In this document: positions 1 through 11,447 of the stretch, one piece after another
How positions within the stretch are numbered: position 1 is the stretch's first letter
Layout: every line of letters begins with the position of its first letter
NCBI GenBank assembly: GCA_036874045.1
Contig: JAZBRI010000004.1
Location: 5,270,001-5,334,000 of the forward strand
Length of the DNA stretch: 64,000 nt
Reading direction: 5' to 3'
DNA from: Cymodocea nodosa
Lineage: Eukaryota > Streptophyta > Magnoliopsida > Alismatales > Cymodoceaceae
Made by a program: the position numbers and the translations under genes
The notes under the pieces: generated by a model
Databases searched by the model: none
Told to the model about the DNA's origin: nothing
What the model saw: only the letters and a program-made list of their open reading frames with translations

Positions 1-2413
1 AAAATGAGTTCAATGAAGGCCTAGTCCATATCACTTAATAAGGGTGTCCGGCATCAACCATAGAACAGTATTTTTCCCAAAAAAGAAGTTCCAAATAAGT
101 ATTCTTCAACAATTTTTTCTGAAAAGCAATAAGCAGCTTTTTTGTGATTTTGAAATAAAAACTTGTTGATAGAAAAGTTGCAAAATGTAGATTTCATAAA
201 GAAGTTGACTTTTCATGACAAGTTGCAATTCAAAAACATTTCCAATCAAAATTTGAATCTGGACACATTAAGGAAAGTTGGATTTCAGAGTAAGATGTGT
301 ATGTTAGCCATGCAACACACTAAAACATTAAGCAAAAGCCATATGATAGCATGACTATTTTGGTAAAAATTTATACAATTCTTAGAGTAGAATAACTTAT
401 GTACAATAATCACCATGCCACTTTCAAAAAGAACGGTCCAAGTCCACCATGACTTTATTAAAAGATGCAGGTTTAAGCTCTAAATCATGTCACTATTTCC
501 AATGATGCTAATATGTAATTTAGGCCAATGCCCAACCTTTCCCTCTAACTCTATTTTTTTAAAGTCCATTACCAATATATAGTTTGCTCTTCTTAGAAAT
601 TCATTAAATAATTTTTCTTCAATGCCCTGTTTGTACACATTTCTTGAAAAATGAAATGAAGGGAAATAATAGAAATAGTGGGAAATAGAGATGACAAAAA
701 ATATAGTGTTGTTTGTACATCAAAGGAAATGATAAAAAATCAGAAAATAAGGTGTTTGTGTAATTATAGGAAATGATAAGAAATTAAAAAGTTAATAATT
801 TTAAAAAAATTAGATAATAAATTAAAAAAATTATTATATTTGAAAAGTAATATTTTAAACATTTCATTAAATACAAATATAACATGTGAAATTATATATT
901 TGTAATTAATATAAACAACATTGTTCATTACAATCCAAATTTTTTCAAAAATAGACAACATACTATATGAAAATGTTATATTACATAATACATATTATCT
1001 TTTTACCACATATAGAATATAATTTATTCACACATTTCATCAAATTATTTTCTTTTTTTATTCAACATTCATTTTACTAATACAACATGTTTCTTTGTCT
1101 TTAATAATGATAAGTGTTTTACCATTAGCATTCATTTTAACTAATTCATTTGCAAGATTTTCAAGTAAATATTTTTGCTTGATGTTATTTATTTAATGTA
1201 TTATTTATGTTATGATGAAATATGTTAATGTATTACTTAATGTTATTAAGTTATGCTAGAATTAATGTTATTTATTTAACATATTATTAAGTTGAGCTGA
1301 ATATGTTAATGTATTATAATTACAATACGTTATTATTTATTTATTATTATAATCATACTTCTTGATATTGCATTAATGTTATTATTTATTTTAATATATT
1401 ATAATTATAATATGTTATTTATTATTATAATTATAATAATTATATTTTAATTTATTATAATTAAATATTATTTATTATATTACAAATCAATATCATTTTC
1501 CGTTATTTCTGAACGGATGAGGTAGGAAACAATGAGAAATGTTTTCTTTAATATGAGAGAAAATGATAGAAATCATCTCTTTCCATTTCTGACACAAACA
1601 CAAAAAATAAAAGGAACAATTTTCTTGCTATTTTCTTTTTTGTCATTTCTCCTTATTTCTCAATCGCAAAAACCTCCACCAAATTACCTATTTGAATCCA
1701 CTGATATTTTTCAGTATTCTTTTCTTTTGAAAAAGGTAGGATGATTCATATTAATAAAAGCAAAAGAGACCGGCAATGAAAACAAAACAGAAAGTTTTCT
1801 CAATGTTCATTAATTCCATTCTATAAGCGGTTAGTCTATATATGTGTTGATAAAAAAAACCCACTTCAACAAATGTATTTGGGCACAACCATAGAAAGAA
1901 CCTTTTGAAAGAGTGGGGGTGGACAATTAACCAGAGAAACAATTCCTTTAGCAAAATTTATTGCAAGGTAGGGATAAGAGACCACATTATATGAGAATTT
2001 GTGAAATTGGAATTTGTTGGAATCCATACGAAAGGGAACAAATTCTTGCTGACTCCCAGAATCTCCGGGCACCCAGATACTTATTATTTAAACAAATATC
2101 TTACATTTCTCATTATATAAACAGAAATCCTGCTAATATTTTTTATGATTCGGTATAATTTTGAACAAATTTACTGATTCTACAGATCAAACTATCACAT
2201 ATTCAACTCACAACTAGAAGACAATTTAGAAAGTGGTCATGATACAGAGACGTTGGGTTGCCAGCTTCTTATAAAAAATTTATCAAATCTTATAAACATG
2301 TATCCCAATAGAAAAAAAGAATTCATCTTCTTGGCCCCTCGTAGTGGAAGTAATGCATCAATTGTAGTTATTGTTATACACATGTAGCATGTAGTCATGC
2401 ACAGAGATTGTAC
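1..2413. other. Downstream intron of the TGT gene (left-edge part)
   Basis: No TGT C-terminal exon is recognisable on the minus strand here, so this stretch is best read as the intron following the RWIDRCIA exon. It is AT-rich. The only structured part is a PIF/Harbinger-related deletion derivative at about 640-1680. In 1-640 and 1680-2413 I see no gene; the short open frames there are not conserved-looking. Confidence 0.5.
640..1680 (-). mobile_element. Probable PIF/Harbinger deletion derivative (MITE-like)
   Basis: A perfect 10-bp inverted repeat GTGTTTGTGT/ACACAAACAC lies at 752-761 and 1592-1601. Outside it, a weaker inverted similarity (GAAATAGAGATGACAAAAAA-like) lies at about 680-705 and 1635-1665, so the true ends are uncertain. 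Internally, 1060-1190 resembles 33655-33760, the 3' end of the transposase relic: both read on the minus strand as a leucine-rich tail ending in N-V-E-stop. No transposase core remains. This suggests an internally deleted relative of the intergenic Harbinger element. Confidence 0.5.
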
Positions 2414-5400
2414 CAGCTATGCATCGATCTATCCAACGAAGAGTACGATACATTGCCTCCTTAATCCGGGGACTGGTAATGGTGGTTCTCACAACATCAT
2501 CAAGAGCCATTATGATATCTGCACCAATTTTATTCTGCAAAAAGTTCTCACGGATCAGGAGCATATAAGTGACGATTTAAGGGGTAACCTTTGTATTTTG
2601 TATTAGCCGTCCATGCATAATATCCCCACCCACACCCACAAGACACCATTTAAAATATTAATTTCAAGGGGAATTTTGTGTAAAATTATATTACTTAGAA
2701 TATGCTTCAATTTGCTGATTACCCAATTTTGACAGGAAAAAGTATTCTTGTATAGAGAAAGGAACTGGTAAATTATTAATCAGACTTTGAGCTTCTGATG
2801 CTTCAACAGCCTAATATAGGAAAAATTTCATAAAGAATGTTGAAATACAATAAAGACATGGTAATGATAACCTCTACCTAAGAAAGGTCTTAACCTTCTC
2901 GATAATTGATCCATTATTAACTAAATTTACACAGAAATAAAGAACAACATGACGCATTTTAAAATGAAAAATACTAGAGATACAAATCTGGATATATATA
3001 TAAATATATAGAGAGAGAAAGAGAAGCTACCTCAAATTGTCATATCAGAACATAAATGCTTACTTGTATTTGAATAGATTCTTCAGGAGTAAGAAGCATT
3101 GGCTTTCCATCAACAGGTGACTGGTGTGAAAATAAACAATGTAAGAGCATCGCCAGTATACTGGTATCTCACAAGAGAAGTAAAATTAGAAAAGAAAAAA
3201 AAAAGGCTGCAAGACCAGTGAACATAGATCTGTTTCATTTCAAAAGAAAACATGTTTGTTATAGAAGATACAGCTGGAGACAGCTTTCTAGTATATGATT
3301 TCAAGAATTTTTGCTTGCATACCATCATATAATTTTGCTTTGTCACATGCATGTGCTACTACAGACACCAATTTATCTATATACCCTCCAAAAACCTAAC
3401 ATCTTACCAAAAAATCATCTGTTACAATGTTTAACCCTCATTCCACACGTAATGTGGAATGACTGGATAACTCCGTTATCTTCTTTTAGCCTAATCTAAT
3501 TCCAAGTTACCACCTCTAACTCATTTCTCCGTCATGGATACAACTCATTTTCTTTGCTGCCCATGGTGGGGAGGGGAGAGGTTAAAGATATTTTAATGAG
3601 TAGGAAGGTAAAAAAGACTATTCACAGACAAATAATAGCCTAAGCAAATGGGGAAACTATTTCCTAGGATCTGAACCCATGATTATCAAATCATAATGGA
3701 GAATCCATACCATTAAGACAAAGCTTGCTCTTCATTTCCTATAATCATATTGACCATAAAAATTAGCATCAAGAGATTGTGACCAAAATCAGCATAATAC
3801 AGTACCAAAATTTTGTAAATTATGGCAAAGATCTATATTTTTTTGAAACGATCTATCTATTTATTAGCAATCAATTGAATTAAATCAATGAGTCCTACAA
3901 CAAAAAATCATGATTATTTTTTGCTAAACCAATAATACTACTAAATTATTTATGTATGAGAAGCAAGACATTAAAGAACTAAATCATTGGAGGAATGGCT
4001 CACTTTCGCAAATGACAGAAAACATGAAGTTTTATATTGTAATATAAAGAGAACCACTTCTAAGAAAGGGCAATAATCATAAGATAAATGGCAATGCAAT
4101 TGTTTATTGACTTACTTGGAATGTTACACCTTCCTCAGTAATGTCAGCCAGATGTAACAAAGATACCTACTAAAGAACAAAAATATATATATGCATCACA
4201 AATTAAGAAAACAAGCATTTCAGAGAGAGAAAAAGAGTGATTTACAACCATCTGGAAGCCACCAGAATCAGTAAGTAATGCCCGTTTCCAGTTCATAAAG
4301 TTGTGGAGACCTCCCAAGTCATCTATAAGTTCAGCATTCGGTCTAAGTGCCAAGTGGTAAGTGTTACCCAAGATAATTTGGCAACCAATATCCTCAAGTT
4401 GGCTATTTGTCAGCCCTTTGATGGTACCTAGAGAGTGAAAAGGTGAAAGAATGACTTCAAACTAAAAATAAGATATGGAATAGAATCAGCAGATCTTCAT
4501 ATATTGAATTTTCTCAGGAAAATGCATACCTTCTATACTAATTAATATTTTACTAACTATAACCTTTTAACTGCAAAAATCAGGAATCATGCTAGAAGTG
4601 TGCTTTTTTGTAAAAAATGAAATCAAGCACTCCATGGTCCTTGTAAACAATTATTGCAAAAGTTTAGAACAATTTTCATTTGAGCAAAAAACTTGAGAAC
4701 ATTTTTCATGATGATTTAACTTGCATTTTGTTCCTTGATATTTGATTCAGCTACAAACACCAAGATTTTTTTTTAATAAGAGTAGGGTGCTAAATATTTG
4801 GTTCAGCTAGAAATAGATATATATTTCAAGTCTCTAACAAAATAAAGTTCATTTGCATGTCTAATGGGGCAAAAAGAATGCACTACAGTTATTCTCTCCC
4901 ACACAAGATCAGCTGATTTTGTATCTCTATATCATCCCCTTGAGCCTTTAGAATGAATCTTATTTTTTCTAATGAGAATCATCCTATTTTTCGTCTCAAA
5001 AAAAAAAACATTTCCATCATTCAATGTGCCTAGCATGCTTTTGCCAAAACAATAAAGAACTTGTATGCATCTATTGACTTAAACTCATCAGTATCCACAA
5101 ATTTTCTATTGACATATTAGAATAGGCAATAAAAACTTTTGTCCACCTCCACACTCTTGAATTCAATCCTATTAATGGCTGGGTATTAGCTCCACCATTT
5201 TTAAAATGAAGTAAAATTTTGAAACTGGAAGGGTCTAAAGTTGTAAACTAAATGATGCACATATATATATCATGGAAAAAATTTGTAAAGAATGTAGAGA
5301 ATAACCTTGTGTACCAACGGGCATGAATAATGGTGTCTGACAAAGAAAGTGAGGCAGTGACATTTGAGCTGCACGGGCACGATTAAACTTCCCTAAAACC

Positions 5401-7258
5401 TTCAAGTATGGAATGATATTAATTGAAACTAACAAGCAATCCACTTATACTTGCAGTAATGAGATAGTGACTGATATCTATACAAAAAATGGTGGGCCAA
5501 AACATATGGACTTGCATTTTTGTAGTGCATTTTTAAATATAATAATGCATTTTTCCATTTTTTTGCTCTTATTTATATTTAAAATGTTATTAATATATTT
5601 GTGAACTTTTTCAATTATTTGGACGTGCCAATCTAAATTTTAAGGACCTTTGATTATTGGTATTGACTTACACAAAAGCTTGTTTTTCTTTTATCTTATT
5701 TTTTGGTAATTTACTTTTATTCTTACGAGATTTTATTAATGAAATTAAATCTGAAACCATATTAATTATATATATAAGCTGAAATTTTAACCCAGATTCA
5801 ACCAACAAGGCAGCACATAGGCATCCAAACACCAAGATGCCCCAAATCATTGCCATGGCACCATAGCATCATGACAAGTTGGACCATGTAATGCTTGATT
5901 AGTGACACTGTAAGTATATGATCATCTGTTTTATTAATACAGGAAAAGGTGAACCAAGGAATACGTAACTACTATTTAGTGATATTGCAATTGTAAACTC
6001 ATTCATAATCCATTTTAATTATTAAGCATTAAAAATAAAACTCTGGTGATCCTCTAAAGGTTCAACAAAGGTATTGTACTTTATGTTGATACAACTTAAT
6101 TTAGGTGATTGCATTGTTTGTAGCAAATAAGCATGAATCATATGACAGAATGAAAAATAAAGCTGACATTCTACCAACAAATGCAATAAAATTGTGCTGA
6201 CAGAAATTTTGGAAAGGTTGATACACTGGTGTTTTTACTCAATCGTCACTTTACCATTCTAAACTTTAAAATGCATTACTTTGATACTTCAAACATTGTT
6301 AGCCATATTGATATTTTCATCAAATATCTCAAATTATTATAATTCGAAAAGAAATTATTTGTAAGACTTATTTTTCATTCTTTTTCCAAAATCCCAACTT
6401 CCTGACCAACTCTGCCATCATTCTCTTCCCGGCTCCACCAAACTCTAGCACTATTTTTACTTGTGACCTCAATTTCTGCAACTGTCACTTGTGATTTCAT
6501 TTTGCTTTCTTGTGACTTAATTATTGCTTGTGATATCGTCATGATCATTTGTAGAAATTTGGTGGCTACATTTGTGACCATTTGCTATCATATAATGGTA
6601 TACATTTCCACCAAGATAAGTATATCAAGTAATCTTAATCTCAGTCGATGAAAGTCTAACATGAGCATAAGAGGTCACATGTAGACAAGAATGGAGGATG
6701 CACACAAAATGGTTAGCTGTGACCTGGATAAAGATCAGCCGTGACATGGCTAAATCTAAGTTGTGACCTAGATAAGTGGGAGTTGTGATCCGGATAATAT
6801 TGAGTTGCAACCTAAATAAGTGTGAGTTGTGACCTAGATATGGGTTACTTGTACAATAAACATTTTCTTCTGACGTCATTAGTGTAATTTGGGTTAAGTG
6901 ACACGAAGAGTTCAAGACACCAAAATGACACATTTTAATGTTTAAGATAATAAAGTAATAATCAAGTAAGATTCGAGATATCATTGTGATAATAACTCTT
7001 GTGAAAAAGTATGCATTAACAGAAAATTTGCATTAAAGTTCAAACATACAGCAATACGTTGATCATTAATATTCTCCTTTAATGGAACACTAAACAGATC
7101 TGCGGCTAATATGACTCACGTCGGTAGAAAAAAAGTGATCAGATGACCGCGCCAACGAAACTTTGCAATACCTCGTTCCACTACCAAAACCAGGTATAAT
7201 GAAAAAAAGCAGCTTGTTTAAGCCAACAAAAGAATGTTACCTCGAACCGAAGTGCCAT
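2414..7258 (-). CDS. QTRT1: Queuine tRNA-ribosyltransferase catalytic subunit (TGT), 5' half, six coding exons
   Basis: Coding exons in transcript order: 7241-7258, 5306-5399, 4249-4427, 4116-4166, 3064-3120, 2414-2534. They join without a stop to 173 codons plus one base. The family swaps guanine-34 of GUN-anticodon tRNAs for queuine. The protein starts [15 protein letters not shown]. The block [10 protein letters not shown] (residues 88-97) carries the catalytic Asp91 expected from the family, MALDDVV is at 142-148, and RWIDRCIA ends the visible part. The second catalytic Asp and the zinc-binding Cys/His cluster belong to the C-terminal half, for which I found no exons in 1-2413, so the gene should continue beyond the left edge. 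The first coding exon is only 18 nt; ATG was chosen because MALRFE fits the family N-terminus and splices in frame to VLGKFN. Identification is very secure; individual junctions are inferred. Exon 3 has two possible donors 3 nt apart. Confidence 0.93.
4428..7240 (-). other. Introns 1 and 2 of the TGT gene, non-repetitive remainder
   Basis: Outside exon 5306-5399 and the minisatellite, these introns hold only AT-rich sequence with short shadow frames. I recognise no transposon domain in 4428-5305 or 5400-6450. The introns at 2535-3063 and 3121-4115 are likewise plain, apart from an AT/GA-rich microsatellite-like stretch near 2995-3025. Confidence 0.5.
6715..6846. repeat. 22-bp minisatellite, six units
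   Basis: Six consecutive diverged 22-bp units, most beginning AGTTGTGACCTAGATAAG or a close variant, start at 6715, 6737, 6759, 6781, 6803 and 6825. The period is exact with no indels. Looser TGTGAC-type motifs recur at 6458-6545. The array lies in the first coding intron (5400-7240) of the TGT gene. Confidence 0.8.
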
Positions 7259-7683
7259 CCACCACCAAGGTCTTCTCTGCAACACAGATTGTAGTGAAAA
7301 CAACAAGTAAACAAACACCATTATTAGAAAAAATGGTGGGGACCGCGAAATGGAGACATGCATTCCACTGTTACGCCATTTGACGATAAGCTCAAAGTGG
7401 CCCAACACAGGTGGGACGGGAAGGACGTGGAAGAAAGATAAAGCTTTGGAGTTCAGAATGTCAACTTCAAAGCGACTAAGGTGGAGGAGGAACTTGAACT
7501 GTTGTATTCTCGTGGAGGTGGCGACTGTGGAGTGGGGATGCAAAAACAAGGAGATGATGAGCGACAACAATGGTTACCTACTGCGAGCGGCCCCTTCGGG
7601 TAAAGCTTGTAGGAGAGAATTTCAGATGTGAGCTGTTCGGTTGTTTTCAGGACTAACGAATGAAACAACGTTGAGAACGACAC
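7259..7683 (-). promoter_or_regulatory. 5' UTR of the TGT gene with a probable 5' UTR intron
   Basis: Upstream of the start codon the minus strand reads as a short leader (7259-7276) preceded by a strong acceptor (pyrimidine tract then TTGCAG, AG at 7277-7278). A good donor (GTAACC) lies at 7577-7572, following a more GC-rich leader. Together they suggest a 5' UTR intron of about 300 bp. An upstream ATG at 7683 opens a frame different from TGT that would stop soon after splicing, so it could act as a uORF. Leader extent and promoter position are inferred; no TATA box was singled out. Confidence 0.45.
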
Positions 7684-9780
7684 ACACTGACTTCTCTACC
7701 GATCATCCGATGTACTTCCGATCCACCGACGATGCATGAAACTATACGGCCAATACGAGGAAGAGCGGCGGTGGAGGAAGAGACGATTACTACTGCATCG
7801 GCCAGCGGGTCATACGATGGCCATCTGTCAACGTAGGGTTTTAGCGAATGGGCTGGTGGGACGGCTATGGAGATGGTCAACGGAATGGTTGCTCTGCGTC
7901 AGCCTGCAGCTAGCGGATCCGAATGTGTTAGCTCCGGACCGGGTTGGGATCCGAATGGGTTCGAGGACATCATTAATTCCTAATACGACAAATTAGCATT
8001 CAGCAGAAATAACATGAGTAAATTTATAATAATATTTTATTTTATAAAAAATAACATAAATAAATTTTTATAAAAATAATATAGACAAAAGTGTAAAAAT
8101 AACATACAGTTATTTGCCGGTATCATGCATGAACAGCATCATTTTATGTGACAATTTTCTGTGTTTATTGTAAGGGCCTAGCGACGACGGGCCCTGAATA
8201 TCGAATTTATCCACGAAATAATGAAATCATCCGTATAAAAAAAAAAGCTATATTTTATAGAAGCATTTGTTTGAAATTATATTTTTTTAAGAAAGTTATG
8301 ATTTTTAAATATATTTAAGAGAAATTTATATACTTAGAAGTTGAATCCTAAAGAATTTAAATTCTACAGAATTTATTGAAAAGAATTTAAAATTTAAATA
8401 TTCATGTATGTTCAAAAATTTGTCAAAAATTAAAATTCAGATATTTATGTATATAATAAAATTAATTTTTAATAATAAATTAAAATAATTAGAAAAAACT
8501 CTCTCTCTCTCTCTCTCTCCTCACTCTCTTTCTTTTTCCAACAATCTCAATATAACCTCTTACAGAAGTTAAACATACAAGCAAGAGACAGAACGAGAGA
8601 TGATGAGTAAGATAAAATTTAATTTTTAATTATTTAAATTTTAAAAATATTATAAAATTTACTAAAAATGTGAAATTCACTTTTCATCAAAAAGTGAATT
8701 CTATAGATACATAAATAGTCTTCTTATAGAATTGAATGGAAAATTCTATCTAATTCTACATGCATAAACCTTTGCTTGGTTATAAATGTAGAAACCAGAG
8801 GACAAACAAAGTGGAAGAGGAAAGAGTGAAAAATGAGTAGAAAATGTAAGTCTTGTTTGGGAATCATAAAACCACACTTCTAGTTAAAAAAACGTAGTTT
8901 CAAAAATTACATTTTTTATGAATAATTTAAAATATTTGGTTAATAAAAATCAACATTTTAAATCCATATTTTATGGCAAAAATTTCATTTGAGATAGAGA
9001 GAGGTACGATCTCTTTTTCTCAAGGAAACTGCATTTTTAGTAACATTAAATACTATGTTTTCCTCGTGTAAAAATAAAAAATCGAACCCTCAGATTGAAT
9101 AATATAAATTTAGAACTTTGTTACTAGTAGCTTCGCATTTTTAGCATCAAAACATCGTTTTTTTGAAGAAAAATGAGTTTTGGAGATTTACCAATCAAGT
9201 CCTCAATTTCATGTTTACTAATTAAGAAAACTCTTTATTGAATACCTTAGAAAAGAAAATGATGGATAAATCAACGAACTAGCAACAGTGAAGGAAGAAG
9301 TTCAATTTTACATATTACTTTAACTTTGACTTTTTAATAGTAAATACATATTTTAGGAAGATAGAAATATTCGATTATATTTTAAAGTAGAATTAACGTT
9401 AGTCAATGTTTTTCCTATGCCGGAGAAATAAATAAAAATAAATAGATTGTAAGATTATATTAAATGAGAATTTAAGTTATTTAACTAAACATAAGTTATT
9501 TAAGTATCGAATATTAGAATCAAGATCAAAAAGGAAAAAAAAAAAAACATAGATATTCAAAAATTAGGTATTGAAATGTAAAAGATTTTAAAAAAAAAGA
9601 TAAGAAAACAAATGGAACTTAGATGTAAAAGTAAAGCAACATTCAAATAAAACAAACACTTTTATTGAAAAGGTTGCCGAATAAACCATAAAATAACTTG
9701 AATGAAATGTAGGAGGGCAGATAGAGTAATATATTATAAAATAATACTTTTAAAATTAAAAGAATTAAGTTATACAAGAC
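7684..9780. other. Upstream region of the TGT gene / intergenic
   Basis: 7684-7990 is distinctly GC-richer than its surroundings and probably contains the TGT promoter and transcription start. Beyond 8000 the sequence turns AT-rich. It includes a (CT)n run at about 8499-8519 and long A/T-rich segments with imperfect inverted similarities between about 8310 and 8770, perhaps an unrecognised MITE. I see no coding gene. Confidence 0.4.
8499..8519. repeat. (CT)n microsatellite
   Basis: An uninterrupted CT dinucleotide run of about ten units is followed by further pyrimidine-rich sequence. Confidence 0.85.
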
Positions 9781-9799
9781 ATACATTTGCTCATCTATC

Positions 9800-10180
9800 C
9801 TTACAATGGCTCGTACAATACTACCATTAATCATGAAAACGTGTGAAAAGAATCAGTATAGTCCAGATGTAAATATTAAGATAGACGAATAGCAATATTA
9901 TAAAAGATAAGTTGAAAAATAATTTTATAGAATAGAAATTACACCAATTGAGAATAAAATAGGATAAATGTCTTGGATGATTTCTTCAAATCTGTAAGTC
10001 TATCGATACACCTGTAAGAAAAGAAAATTTGATTGATCTATGTAAAACAGTGTGAGAGCACATTTCATCAGGAATAATGAACAATAATAAAATTACCAAA
10101 TTTAATTGGAAATCAGCGATGGATGGGAATAGATAAAAGGAAAAGATTTATGTAGTTGACTTACATAATGGAATTTAAGT
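9800..10180 (+). mobile_element. RTE-type LINE relic, C-terminal tail
   Basis: On the plus strand the broken frames recall the conserved end of plant RTE-clade LINE proteins: an ITPIENK motif at about 9938-9958 (family form VAPIEDK) and an AMDGN..KEKIYV stretch at about 10115-10160. It shares its plan with 41480-42140. Many stops and shifts show it is dead. Confidence 0.55.
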
Positions 10181-10587
10181 CATTGATTCTTATTTTTTAT
10201 GTATTATCACATTCAGAAATACTGTTGAATTTGGTAACATTCAAGCTTTATCTCAATGTGCGAATCTGAAATAAATAAATGAATTCTACAGAAACGAGAA
10301 TCTGGTATCAACCTGCTTTATCTGACCCAGTATAATTTAGCGAACGATAGCACCTACAGTTACAAAAAAAGTATCATTAGCGTGATACAATTTAACGCTT
10401 AAAATATCTAGTAACAGATGATACATTTGATATGTCAAAAATTTATTCTTCCGGAACCATTCTAGGTACCATCTAACAGGCAGGTTTCCAAATTTTTGCC
10501 TGAATACAGAAAATGCATTACAACTTTCCAAAAAACAAGAAACTTTATCAAAGCAATGCATTTCAAGAAGTCATTTGATATGTAGGT

Positions 10588-11222
10588 GGACTTATCAAGG
10601 CATGCACCAAGATGTGGCCTAGAATCAAAGCGGTTTTTGATGGCGAGGTTTGTACAAGGCAGGAGGGACATTGCCTAGATGTTGAGACAATTTTTTTATG
10701 GTTATAGGACCACACAGCTAGACATCTATTTTAATAAAGGGATCTTTCAGCTGATCCGATTTGCTATATTGACTGTTTTTTGTTATTTTTATGTATAGAT
10801 TGATTGATTTCGGTTTCTACATTAATTTTCTGATTGAAGAATTATTCTATCTTTTTTTTTTCAGTTGAATGCTCTATTTTTGTTTTATAGGCCATTTTTC
10901 ATTGTCGTTGTATGTTGATAATTTTATATTTTACATTTTTTGTTTTATTGAGGCACAAGAGTATGACATTATTAGTCTTGTATTTTTTGCATAGTTAAAT
11001 CTCATTAATTATAACCTCTTTGGATCATATAATGTTAATGTGCGTTTATTTTGTAGTTAGGATGTTATTTTGGTATACATTTCAAAGTTATCTAGTTAGT
11101 ACTTGAATTAAAAATGAATATATGATGAAAATAGCATAAGTAATAATAATATCAAAAAAATATTTTTCAATCATTGCCTAGTCACCCAAGGTTATGGCTT
11201 GGACTCCTTGATGATGTAACAA
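10588..11222. repeat. Dispersed repeat with CAAGGCATG / CTTGATG ends
   Basis: The left part (TTATCAAGGCATGCACCAAG) and right part (GGACTCCTTGATGATG) resemble segments at 18545-18875, 29226-29625 and 48641-48945, each with roughly inverted CAAGGCAT-type ends and an AT-rich core. Probably a non-autonomous DNA element family. It lies between FAM91 and TGT, downstream of the FAM91 stop, so it could overlap the FAM91 3' UTR. Confidence 0.35.
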
Positions 11223-11447
11223 GGTATGAAAGGATTGTAAAAAAAGAGAAAGATGAAAGATAGGCTTGGTTTATGAAAAAAAAAAGATTTTCTTTCAAAT
11301 GGAAAGTAAAAAGTGCTAGAAAATACATTAGGATCAATGCATAAAATTAACTTACCATCTTGTGAACATTAATTAGACCATCACCATCATGGTCAATGCA
11401 AGTTTGTCCAATGTGAATTCTGACTTGTATATCTAGTATTGATTGAA

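Noticed and set aside
7181-7996. Several overlapping open frames of 75-129 codons around the TGT first exon
   Set aside because: They overlap each other on both strands in a GC-richer leader region. Only the MALRFE start fits a known protein.
11340-11447. Possible 3' UTR intron of FAM91 starting at GATG|GTAAGT near 11355
   Set aside because: The donor is good, but I could not find a matching acceptor or 3' UTR exon with confidence because a dispersed repeat follows.
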